Of a stretch of 63,529 bases of DNA, positions 33,081 to 40,009 are shown piece after piece. The DNA comes from a bacterium (GTDB lineage Bacteria > Lindowbacteria > 2-12-FULL-62-27). The DNA is taken from NCBI GenBank assembly GCA_016202645.1, contig JACQOF010000030.1, positions 1 to 63,529 of the forward strand, written 5' to 3'. Position numbers and translations under genes: made by a program. The notes beneath the pieces are model-generated. The model did no database searches, was not told the DNA's origin, and saw only the letters and a program-made list of their open reading frames with translations. The number at the start of each line of letters is the position of its first letter. The first letter of the stretch is position 1.

Positions 33081-33111
33081 AAAAAACCGGCGGTGGGAGG
33101 ATCACCGCCGG
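33081..33111 (-). terminator. Intrinsic terminator on the minus strand
   Basis: CCGGCGGTG (33087-33095) and CACCGCCGG (33103-33111) form a 9-bp stem with a 7-base loop. On - it is followed by six T (33081-33086 are A). It would stop transcription arriving from the right before the 32955 gene. Confidence 0.65.
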
Positions 33112-33553
33112 GATGAAGGATATGAGTCAGTGCCCCGCGCTCATGAGGCGCGCCAATACGAACGAATGTGAGCGCGAGGCGTATATATTCCGGAGGGCCG
33201 CACGGGTGGGTGATGTGCGGGGTGCCCACCCTCCGGGGTGGAGACTTGCGAGGCAATTTTGAGCGAGGGCTCGCTCGGGATAGATATGTGTTCAGAGATT
33301 ACGCGCTCTGTAACGACGTGGACTTCCGACCACGCTCACCGCTCGGCCAGGCCATACAAGCCCCGGCCGTCATCACGGTGTTTTTACAAGTCCTGTCCGT
33401 CGGACTGTGTTATTTGCACGACCCGTGTGGGGATGAAGCACGGTAATCAACGCCGGCGAGTCACGCCTTGTTGCCGTGATCTTCCGGAGTCACCGTCCCT
33501 GGTAGGACGTTTTTGACCTGCTTGTTTTTGAATTGAATGTTTGCCGCGAATGA
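33112..33553. other. Stretch without a supported gene
   Basis: Short open frames exist on both strands (for example 33168-33446 on +) but none has a convincing start, ribosome site or recognisable protein. Only a weak CCACCC...GGGTGG hairpin near 33226-33241 was seen. Confidence 0.4.
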
Positions 33554-33661
33554 AAAGCGGCTGATCACAACGTGACAGCCGCTTTCGCGGCGATGTTTTC
33601 ACATCGCCGGTGGGTCAGGTGTGGTTCACCGGGGAGATTTCGGCGGTCACGATGACCGCCG
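33554..33661. other. Cluster of four consecutive hairpins
   Basis: Four stem-loops stand back to back in 108 bases: AAAGCGGCTG/CAGCCGCTTT (33554-33585), GGCGATGT/ACATCGCC with a TTTC loop (33589-33608), CCGGTG/CACCGG (33607-33632) and CGGCGGTCA/TGACCGCCG with a CGA loop (33641-33661). No open frame explains it. Candidates are a structured RNA, an oriT- or single-strand-origin-like site, or a terminator array. Confidence 0.55.
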
Positions 33662-33713
33662 CCAGACGTTGCCATGGAGGGCAATGATGCGATTCTGACG
33701 AGTCGCCGACCGA

Positions 33714-33809
33714 CGAACGGACACCGCCAGCGACCGGACGACGGACATGAGGGCGAACGGACGTCGCCGTGAGACTTCAGGCTGTCAGTCGAACGGACGA
33801 CGCCGAGAG
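33714..33809 (+). repeat. Degenerate repeats CGAACGGACGNCGCC, three copies
   Basis: Units at 33714 (CGAACGGACACCGCCAG), 33754 (CGAACGGACGTCGCCGTGAG) and 33790 (CGAACGGACGACGCCGAGAG), spaced 40 and 36 bases. Two more lie at 35559-35606. The gap to 34011 holds otherwise only a CCCCTCGCC/GGCGAGGGG hairpin (33909-33930). Confidence 0.55.
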
Positions 33810-34011
33810 GCCGAATGCCGTCGCCGGGAGCGGGACGGTGCCGTGAGGACGCGGCGGCGAAGTCGCTCCGCCGGCAGGCTTCCCGCGTGCGCCCGCACGC
33901 GGCCAGTTCCCCTCGCCCTGGGGCGAGGGGCGCAGGGGAGTGGGGATCGGGGGCCGGTTTTTTCGTTTCTTTCGTTTATTTCGTTGCGGATTCGGACCGC
34001 TCCGCGACGGA

Positions 34012-35133
34012 CTATGCGGCGAGCCACTCCATGTAACGACGTTGGCGAAGAAAGCACACGATCGGAGTCAGATCGAAGTGGCCATATTTCAATTCACGGG
34101 CTGGATCCGGGTCGACCTGGAACTCATGGGGGTCGATGCTCTCGCCTCTGGCGACTGCCGGGAACGGCGAAGGCTCGCCAGCGTCGGGCATCAGGTCCGG
34201 ATATGGTTCGCAAATTTCGTCGGCCGTCAATGCCCTGATCGTGCCATCGGCGAATTTTTTCAGCGAATGGTCGGGCATGTCGGCCGGATCGCGGAACATT
34301 GACGCGGTGGCGCGGCAATGCGGCGGGATGTAATGGCTGAACGGGTCGTAATGCCACTGCATCCTCGCGGCGCGTGCTCTGTCCTCGGGCGTCTCGTGTT
34401 TGGGGTCGGCGTTTTTTCGGCTCGTCTGCCGAATGTCGAGCAGGATGTCGTGAAGGGTGCGGTCAATCCCCATCGCGTCAATCAGGACCATGTGGGAGCC
34501 GAGGTCAACCGTTTTGCCGTTGGCCTTGCGAAGTCCCCCTTTGGCGCGAAGGACCGAATAGCGGCGCGTCTCAATGTCGAGCGTCCCGAATTGTCGTTTG
34601 ACCTTCGTCGTGACCAGCACGTCGCCCACGGTCAACGCGGTCTGACCCTGTGAGAGATAGGCCAAGTCGTTCAAGTTGGCAAGGCGGCGTTTGCCGTTTG
34701 CGCCGCGTGAAAAGCTCTCGTCAATCAGAACGTGCGCGACTCTGTGGCCGTCCTCTGTTTCGATCACGGGCAACAGGTGGAAGGTCTGCGCGTCGATCGG
34801 GAGACCCGCGGCGCGCGCGGCGCGGATGGTGTAGGCCGTGCCGTGGGAATGGCCGTCCCAGAACGCAAGGAGCCGGTCAGCCGAGGCCACGATCTGATCG
34901 TCCCGAAGCAAAGCGGCGCGTTTGCCGTGCGTGTCCCAGTCCGGGCGAATGACACGGGACGGAATCCGGCGCCAGTGCGCCCACAAGTCGGCGAAGGTGT
35001 CAGGGCCGGCCGCCCCGCCGGAGATAACCTCCGTGATGGGTGTGACGCGGTGGATAGCGTCGAGAGCTGCAAAGACGACGGCGCGGTAATGATCGCCCGT
35101 CAAACAACGTGAACCTGAAACGGCTAATCTCAT
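34012..35133 (-). CDS. SLOG-family (DUF2493/YspA-like) protein with extra C-terminal domain
   Basis: A 373-residue protein. Residues 1-120 follow the DUF2493 SLOG pattern: LAVSGSRCLTGDHY, EVISGGAAGPDTFADLWA, WDTHGKRAALLRDDQIV, ADRLLAFWDGHSHGTAYTI. SLOG domains bind nucleotides or nucleotide-derived signals. The remaining 250 residues are unusual for the family and unrecognised, including a charged LRKANGKTVDLGSHMVLID segment and DPFSHYIPPHCRATASMFRDP. GGAGGG precedes the ATG at 35133. Such genes are common on phages and plasmids. Confidence 0.65.
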   Translation of the reverse strand: MRLAVSGSRCLTGDHYRAVVFAALDAIHRVTPITEVISGGAAGPDTFADLWAHWRRIPSRVIRPDWDTHGKRAALLRDDQIVASADRLLAFWDGHSHGTAYTIRAARAAGLPIDAQTFHLLPVIETEDGHRVAHVLIDESFSRGANGKRRLANLNDLAYLSQGQTALTVGDVLVTTKVKRQFGTLDIETRRYSVLRAKGGLRKANGKTVDLGSHMVLIDAMGIDRTLHDILLDIRQTSRKNADPKHETPEDRARAARMQWHYDPFSHYIPPHCRATASMFRDPADMPDHSLKKFADGTIRALTADEICEPYPDLMPDAGEPSPFPAVARGESIDPHEFQVDPDPARELKYGHFDLTPIVCFLRQRRYMEWLAA

Positions 35134-35178
35134 GTCTCATCCCTCCTGTGGTCATTTTGTGACGACGAAAATTTTTTT

Positions 35179-35213
35179 CGTCCGCCTCATCAGTTCCCGA
35201 ACTGAGGCGGACG
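35179..35213. terminator. Bidirectional intrinsic terminator
   Basis: CGTCCGCCTCA (35179-35189) and TGAGGCGGACG (35203-35213) form an 11-bp stem flanked by a T-run on the left and an A-run on the right, so it can act on both strands. It lies between the SLOG gene start and a long gene-poor stretch. Confidence 0.75.
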
Positions 35214-36126
35214 GAAAAAATCAACACATGATGTAGACGGGTACGTGGATGTCTCCACACAACCGGGGACAGGGATGTCCCCGGAAGATTGCAGGGATGC
35301 GGGGAGTCCGAGGGGAACACCTCGGATGAAATACGCCGAATGGAGCACGCCGACCCGAGGATGCGTAAAATTGCGCCCCAGATGACAAGCGCCACGCACC
35401 ACAGGGTCGGAGTCAAGGGGCACGGGATCGCTGCAAAAATAAAAGCACCAGCGGCGGGTTTGGAGACGGCCACCGTTCCAAATCTCCAATGGCCGTGGCC
35501 GTCTCCTTTGAATACCTTTTATTTTTGCGGACGATGCCCCTTGCCGCCGCCGACCGAGCGAACGGACGTCGCCGTGCCGCTACTGCGGCACGGACGACGC
35601 CGAGAGCGACGACGGCGGGAATTCGGGCGGAATGCGGCGTACCGCTGGCTGTTTATCTGCCGGCAAGCGGGCTCCTGGGATAGCCCCTCCGAAAGCTGTT
35701 TTGCGCTCGCCATGAATATCCACCGGCGTGGGCGAGCGTTTCAATGAGGACCCGTATTTCGTTCCCGGAATCGTGCTCGCTGGGCGGCCGATTTCGTCCT
35801 GCGGCGGTTTTCGCCGCAGGGCGACGGCCGCCGAAAAAGCGCTGACGTTGCATTCACGATCACGGGTCCGCGCATTGCCTCTGCCGCCGCGGTTGATCGG
35901 GAAGCGCAGACGTGGGCGGGTTCGTCCCGGCCGCCAGAGGCGGACGGGACGAGCGCCGCCGACGATCTCGCGTTGCGGACGGAACCGGCACGGGGCGGCG
36001 AGATTTTGATGCGGCACGGATATGCGCTCGTGCGGCACCACGCGTGTCTGCGGCGCGTAGGCGTGAGGCGGGTGCGTCCGCACCCGCCCACTAAGCCTGC
36101 CGGCGTTTGAGGCGAAGTAAAGGGTG
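35214..36126. other. Gene-poor GC-rich stretch
   Basis: About 0.9 kb with only arbitrary open frames on both strands and no recognisable protein. It holds a palindrome CCGGGGACA-GGGA-TGTCCCCGG (35263-35284), two CGGACG repeats (35559-35606) and a CCTGCGGCG/CGCCGCAGG hairpin (35798-35820). Confidence 0.45.
35559..35606 (+). repeat. Degenerate repeats CGAACGGACGNCGCC, two further copies
   Basis: CGAACGGACGTCGCCGTG at 35559-35576 is identical over 18 bases to the unit at 33754; CACGGACGACGCCGAGAG at 35589-35606 matches the unit at 33790 over 16 bases. The two sets flank the SLOG gene. Confidence 0.55.
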
Positions 36127-36143
36127 TAGTATTTAATACTAAT
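36127..36143. promoter_or_regulatory. Palindromic operator TAGTATTTAATACTAAT, copy 1
   Basis: This 17-mer recurs exactly at 38174-38190 upstream of repA. Here it lies just upstream of a -35 box serving the HTH gene. Confidence 0.65.
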
Positions 36144-36146
36144 TTA

Positions 36147-36175
36147 TTGACTACTGGACAAATCACTGGTAAATG
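36147..36175 (+). promoter_or_regulatory. Promoter of the HTH gene
   Basis: TTGACT (36147-36152), 17-base spacer, TAAATG (36170-36175). The GTG start codon follows at 36222 after a GGGGGTGG purine run. Confidence 0.5.
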
Positions 36176-36221
36176 CGATATAGACACTGTAACGCCGAAA
36201 AACTGATGGGGGTGGTCCATT

Positions 36222-36500
36222 GTGACGGTTTCAGAAACCGAATCGAACGACGCACAGAAAACTGCTGAAATCTGTAAACGTAAACCCGGTATTCCGGACG
36301 TGCCCATTCCATCCGGCCCGTACATGAATTCAGTAGAAGCCGCCTGTTATTTGCGATTGTCGCTCGGCACGATCGCCAATCTTGTATCCGAGGGGAAGAT
36401 TCCTTTTGCAAAAGCCGGCCGGCGGCGCGTCTTTCGCAGGACCGACCTCGATGAATATGTCGAGAAGTCGTACAGGCCGGCAGTCCACAACTCGTTTTAG
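36222..36500 (+). CDS. Helix-turn-helix excisionase/MerR-like DNA-binding protein
   Basis: A 92-residue protein with GTG start. Residues 36-85 (MNSVEAACYLRLSLGTIANLVSEGKIPFAKAGRRRVFRRTDLDEYV) follow the HTH_17/excisionase pattern: ...EAA.YL.LS..TI..LV..G.IP..K.G...RF...DLD.Y. Such proteins direct integrase polarity or regulate replication genes. Its promoter carries the same operator as repA. The stop overlaps the convergent gene at 36497. Confidence 0.75.
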   Translation: MTVSETESNDAQKTAEICKRKPGIPDVPIPSGPYMNSVEAACYLRLSLGTIANLVSEGKIPFAKAGRRRVFRRTDLDEYVEKSYRPAVHNSF

Positions 36501-37012
36501 GCCGGCTCTTCAGGCGGCTCCTTCCTGGGAAACGGAATAATTTTGTTCTGCCCAGGATCTTTCTTCACAGAAGATTCCTCGAAGCCCGGCAACGGTGCCT
36601 GTGGCGGGGTCTCCTTGAAAGTTTCCGGCCGGTAGATTTCTTCTTTGTTTTTCATTCGAAAGTGCCGCACCAAATCTTCGACACCCCGCCGCTGGCCATC
36701 CTTTAAGTCTTCGATCCCGAGCAAAGATCCTCGGGCCCATTTCGTGGCCAGGATTCCATCCCCGGGCCGTTTCTGATGCACACCTATATCCTCGCCGAGA
36801 ACATAAAGCGCCTGCTGATAAGGGATGACATTTGGTATTCCCGAGGATGAGAGGATCTTCAAATACTGATCCAAAGTTGGCACCACACGCCCGGTGAAAA
36901 TTTTCCGGAATTCGGGAGTCTTTAGGAATGGCAGATCAAGATGACGGGTGATTCGACGTAAGAAGACATGTAGCCTCAGTGGCTTCTTCAACGGGGTCGC
37001 GGGCGCGTTCAA
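36497..37012 (-). CDS. Unknown protein next to origin-like region
   Basis: A 171-residue protein with no recognised family. The N-terminal two thirds are basic and helical (FLRRITRHLDLPFLKTPEFRKIF, TLDQYLKILSSSGI), and the last 45 residues are Pro/Glu/Lys-rich and probably disordered. It is read away from repA with the 375-base origin-like stretch between them, so a role in replication or partition is possible but unproven. Confidence 0.45.
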   Translation of the reverse strand: MNAPATPLKKPLRLHVFLRRITRHLDLPFLKTPEFRKIFTGRVVPTLDQYLKILSSSGIPNVIPYQQALYVLGEDIGVHQKRPGDGILATKWARGSLLGIEDLKDGQRRGVEDLVRHFRMKNKEEIYRPETFKETPPQAPLPGFEESSVKKDPGQNKIIPFPRKEPPEEPA

Positions 37013-37387
37013 TTACCACGGGAATGCTGCTTCGACTTCGACTGCGTTTGCTTCATCGTCGGCCTCCTCGATACGGATATCCCCCTCAGAATTCCAGTGA
37101 TTCGGGAGTCGACGGATATTCCTGAACGACATTGATCAAGTATCGCGACAGATCACAGATCAGTCAAAAACAGATCTTCCCTGGCTGAATCATTTTTGTT
37201 CAGAGGATCGAGCAGCGGGATATCCACACTCGCGCAGCGGATACTACGAGTTTCTAAAAGGGATACTACCAGTACAGTGTGACAAGATGCACAGGCCAGA
37301 CGTGACAACATATCGCACGTTCTCTCGGACGACCGTGTGACAGGATACCGTGCATAATTCCCAGAATCCACATGGAACTGTGGACAA
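37013..37387. other. Origin-like region with iterons and DnaA boxes
   Basis: A gene-free stretch immediately downstream of repA. It contains two GGATACTAC repeats (37239, 37261), three (T/C)GTGACA repeats (37278, 37301, 37336), a DnaA-box-like ATATCCACA (37220-37228) and a reverse TTGTCCACA box (37379-37387). This is the usual composition of a plasmid oriV beside a RepA gene. The minimal origin cannot be defined by eye. Confidence 0.5.
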
Positions 37388-38158
37388 CTATTGTGGAACC
37401 GACGGCGGAGATGGTTTCAAGATCAGATGTCGGGCTTCGAGTTCGACTTTCGCATCCGGATAGACCGCGAGTACCCGGATGAGATTTTCGCGTAACGCGC
37501 GTTTAAAAAAGCGCAGCCGGGAATAATCAGCTCCAAACTGACAGAACAGGGCACATAGGGGAACAGCCGTTGCGGTACGGAGATAACTGAAGCGGTAGGT
37601 GAGCCAAGCATAGAGGTCGATAGCCAGAGATGAACGTTTCAAAACGCAGACTGCATCCGGGCGTAATGGAACCGACGATTGCGCGGCATGAAGATAAAAC
37701 TCCGCCGTTACGTGGATCTCTGTTTGAAAGAGAGATCGTTCATACGGTCGCTTGGGATCCCACCAGAGTTCAAACTCAACTGCGACTCTCATTTGCTCGA
37801 TCACGCCGGACATTCGACCGAATGCGATGGTTGACGCCAGAAGCCGGGTGACTTGGTCGTAGAATCGCCGACGCGTGTGGCCATCCGGACTCAAGCCAAG
37901 CCCTGCCAAAAACGAATGGTAGGACTCGTCGAGTTCTATTCGCCGTTGCCCTGTGATCAGAATCCGCCTGGTGAGCCACATGAGAAACAGCCTTGGGTAA
38001 CTGGCGTAGGGCAGACCCAGATTCGGATTGGCCCGGACGTTGAGGACGTAGTCGTTGGCGCGGCGGGTCCAGAGGGTTTCGCCGGCTCGGTTGGAATGGG
38101 GAAGGTTCGCCACAACAAATGACTTCGGAAGATAGACGGGGTTGGTCTTGGCATTCAT
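37388..38158 (-). CDS. repA: Plasmid-type replication initiator RepA
   Basis: A 256-residue protein matching the PF04796 RepA pattern: NLGLPYASYPRLFLMWLTRRILI (the LPYGS.PRL..WL motif), IELDESYHSFLAGLGLSPDGHTRRRFYDQVTRLLASTIAF and a C-terminal winged-helix-like half (LTYRFSYLRTATAVPLCALFCQFG). Such proteins bind iterons and open the plasmid origin. The gene starts 14 bases after the shared palindromic operator, with DnaA boxes upstream (38211-38239) and iteron-like repeats downstream. Confidence 0.75.
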   Translation of the reverse strand: MNAKTNPVYLPKSFVVANLPHSNRAGETLWTRRANDYVLNVRANPNLGLPYASYPRLFLMWLTRRILITGQRRIELDESYHSFLAGLGLSPDGHTRRRFYDQVTRLLASTIAFGRMSGVIEQMRVAVEFELWWDPKRPYERSLFQTEIHVTAEFYLHAAQSSVPLRPDAVCVLKRSSLAIDLYAWLTYRFSYLRTATAVPLCALFCQFGADYSRLRFFKRALRENLIRVLAVYPDAKVELEARHLILKPSPPSVPQ

Positions 38159-38171
38159 GCGGCCGCAAGGT

Positions 38172-38190
38172 ATTAGTATTTAATACTAAT
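38172..38190. promoter_or_regulatory. Palindromic operator, copy 2, upstream of repA
   Basis: ATTAGTATTTAATACTAAT, a perfect 19-bp palindrome about a central T, 14 bases upstream of the repA start. It contains the 17-mer of 36127-36143. Confidence 0.7.
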
Positions 38191-38210
38191 GTCAATGTGT
38201 TTGGGGCAAT

Positions 38211-38239
38211 TTGTCCACAATACCAACAGGCTATCCACA
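38211..38239 (+). other. DnaA-box pair upstream of repA
   Basis: TTGTCCACA (38211-38219) and CTATCCACA (38231-38239), each one or two bases from the TTATCCACA consensus, in the divergent region between repA and the regulator gene. Confidence 0.5.
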
Positions 38240-38243
38240 AACC

Positions 38244-38272
38244 TTGACATGGCCGGGCGCGGCTGGGATAAT
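38244..38272 (+). promoter_or_regulatory. Promoter of regulator-integrase operon
   Basis: TTGACA (38244-38249), 17-base spacer, GATAAT (38267-38272): a strong sigma-70 type promoter 29 bases upstream of the 38301 start. Confidence 0.7.
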
Positions 38273-38300
38273 TCGCGCACTACCTCAAAGGGGGTCATCC

Positions 38301-38732
38301 ATGGAGCAAGGTGAAAGGATATACGAAATATTCCGCAAGCGTTCCAAGGCGCGCGAGCTGACCGTTCAAGAAATCGTCAACAGGCTCGGCAAGAAGGACA
38401 CAACCCACTACAGCCTTTATCAGTTCTCCATCGGCAAGAGCATGCCGCCGATTCACAAACTCGCCGCGTATTTCGAATCCGTGGGCATGCGGCTCCTTCT
38501 TGAGGCGGACGGGAACGTCTATGCGCTCGAGTTCAAGGACCGGGTTCAGCCCAAGCGGGAGGGCGACCGGATTATGGTCGGCGAGCGCGTGAATGTCGGA
38601 GGCGAGTACGAGGATCTCACACCGGACCAGGTCAGCGCCGTCGAAGCCTTGGTCGCTTCGTTCCGTTCCACTAATAAGCGCGTAAAGCGATCCCGGGTCG
38701 AATCAACGGCCAAGGTCAGACGGGCCGCGTAG
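38301..38732 (+). CDS. Helix-turn-helix regulator
   Basis: A 143-residue protein starting MEQGERIYEIFRKRSKAREL. The segment LTVQEIVNRLGKKDTTHYSLYQFSIGKSMPPIHKLAAYFESVGMRL reads like an XRE-type helix-turn-helix with a recognition helix near residues 30-45, ending with the typical L..YF...G..L phrase. The C-terminal half is polar, with DLTPDQVSAVEALVASFRS. It sits 12 bases before the integrase and is divergent from repA, the classic position of an element's master regulator. Confidence 0.65.
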   Translation: MEQGERIYEIFRKRSKARELTVQEIVNRLGKKDTTHYSLYQFSIGKSMPPIHKLAAYFESVGMRLLLEADGNVYALEFKDRVQPKREGDRIMVGERVNVGGEYEDLTPDQVSAVEALVASFRSTNKRVKRSRVESTAKVRRAA

Positions 38733-38744
38733 GGGACAAATCAC

Positions 38745-39851
38745 ATGGGCGTTCGAGCGATCACGCGATTACCGAATGGCGAATATCGCGTCAATTTCTA
38801 TTACTGGAATCAGATCGGCATGAAGCATCGCGGGCGGAAGAAATTCCGAACGATGCGGCTTGCGGAGACGTTCTATGCCGAGAGGGTTCGAGAATTCGAA
38901 ACAAAGGTGCACGTCGGCTCGAAGGAGCGAGGGACGATCACGGTGAAACAATTCCTGGACCAGCATTATTATCCCTGGGCGCAGAAGGCCAAGAAATCTT
39001 ATCCCGTGGAACGAGTCTTCATGAGGAATACCGAATCACGATGGGGAGAACGCAGGCTCTCGTCCATCACGGTGTTTGATATTGAGAAGTGGCGGATTGA
39101 AATGAAGCAGAAGGTCTGCCCGGCGACTGTCAGCAGACGGCTCGCGTATCTGCGGTCCTTATTCAAATTCGCGCATGCCGGCATGACGGACGAGGACGGC
39201 CACACGGTCGGCGGCGGATTCATCGGCGACAACCCGATGCGACATGTCCGAAGTCCAAAAACGAAGCTATCTCTCCGGCCGCCGACGATTCTGGCGCCGG
39301 ATGAAATTGCGAGGCTCAAGCCCGATGGGACGCGCGGGATGGATCTCGTTTTATTCTGCATTTATTCGGGTATGCGCCGGGGTGAGATATTCCGGATGCG
39401 ATACGAGGACATCGACCGTGTGGCCGGCGTCATCCGGATCCCCGTCACGAAAAACGACGAGCCGCGGATTATTCCGTTGACGAAACAGCTTGCCGGTATT
39501 ATTGACAGACAACCGGTGGATGATTCGGGATTTGTTTTTTCATGGAAGGGAAGGCAGACTAGGGACTGTCGTAGCGCGATCAATCAGGCGCTCTGGCGGG
39601 CAGGGATCACACGGCGGGTCCGGATGCACGACCTTCGCCACACGTTCGGCTCGTACCTGGCCATGAACGGGGTAGACCTGGACGAAAGGATGGCACTCAT
39701 GGGACACAAGACAATCACGGCGGCGCGGATTTATACCCATTATTATACGAAACGCCTGTCGGAGTCGATGGAGAGGCTGATGGAGGCCTATGAGGCGGCC
39801 GATGAGAAAACAAAAGGGCACAAAAAGGGCACTGAGGCGATTGCCGTATGA
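38745..39851 (+). CDS. int: Tyrosine integrase/recombinase
   Basis: A 368-residue site-specific recombinase with the full catalytic set: Arg211 (IYSGMRRGEIFRMRYEDI), Lys236 (PVTKNDEPR), His295 and Arg298 (HDLRHTFGSYLA), His321 (MGHKTITAA) and Tyr330 (ARIYTHYY). Residues 1-60 form an Arm-type DNA-binding domain and 65-165 the core-binding helices. It ends 36 bases before tRNA-Thr, so it probably integrates the element at or near that tRNA. Unusually, it is at the 5' side of the tRNA. Confidence 0.9.
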   Translation: MGVRAITRLPNGEYRVNFYYWNQIGMKHRGRKKFRTMRLAETFYAERVREFETKVHVGSKERGTITVKQFLDQHYYPWAQKAKKSYPVERVFMRNTESRWGERRLSSITVFDIEKWRIEMKQKVCPATVSRRLAYLRSLFKFAHAGMTDEDGHTVGGGFIGDNPMRHVRSPKTKLSLRPPTILAPDEIARLKPDGTRGMDLVLFCIYSGMRRGEIFRMRYEDIDRVAGVIRIPVTKNDEPRIIPLTKQLAGIIDRQPVDDSGFVFSWKGRQTRDCRSAINQALWRAGITRRVRMHDLRHTFGSYLAMNGVDLDERMALMGHKTITAARIYTHYYTKRLSESMERLMEAYEAADEKTKGHKKGTEAIAV

Positions 39852-39867
39852 GGCGTACTTTTATAAT
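39841..39867 (+). promoter_or_regulatory. tRNA-Thr promoter overlapping the integrase 3' end
   Basis: TTGCCG (39841-39846), 15-base spacer, TATAAT (39862-39867). The -35 lies inside the last codons of the integrase, so the element itself would supply the tRNA promoter. Confidence 0.45.
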
Positions 39868-39887
39868 TCTCTCTTGTAGTTAGGGTT

Positions 39888-39960
39888 GCCAACGTAGCTC
39901 AGACGGTAGAGCAACGCACTCGTAATGCGTAGGTCGGCGGTTCGATTCCGCCCGTTGGCT
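39888..39960 (+). tRNA. tRNA-Thr(CGT)
   Basis: A 73-nt cloverleaf: acceptor GCCAACG pairs with CGTTGGC, T-arm GGCGGTTCGATTCCGCC, and the anticodon stem encloses CTCGTAA with anticodon CGT. CCA is not encoded. It marks the boundary between the mobile element and chromosomal genes. Confidence 0.95.
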
Positions 39961-40009
39961 TTTGTTTGTTTTGCTTGATCGGTCTGCCTCCCTATGTTTG
40001 CATTGGGAT

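Larger units (their letters stand above)
1..39887. mobile_element. Rearranged integrated phage/plasmid-like element
   Basis: Phage packaging, capsid and lysis genes, a plasmid-type RepA with an origin-like region, antirestriction and defence genes and a tyrosine integrase lie together and end at tRNA-Thr (39888). The element is clearly disturbed: it begins with an IS remnant, carries two non-phage insertions (about 3258-4110 and 6950-19219) and lacks recognisable tail genes. The left end is outside the window or was lost to the IS. Treating the whole span as one element is inference from gene content and from the integrase/tRNA boundary; no attachment-site repeat was found. Confidence 0.55.

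Noticed and set aside
39888-39960. Standard integration at the 3' end of tRNA-Thr
   Set aside because: The genes right of the tRNA 3' end are chromosomal TRAP genes; the element lies on the 5' side and no copy of the tRNA 3' end was seen inside it.
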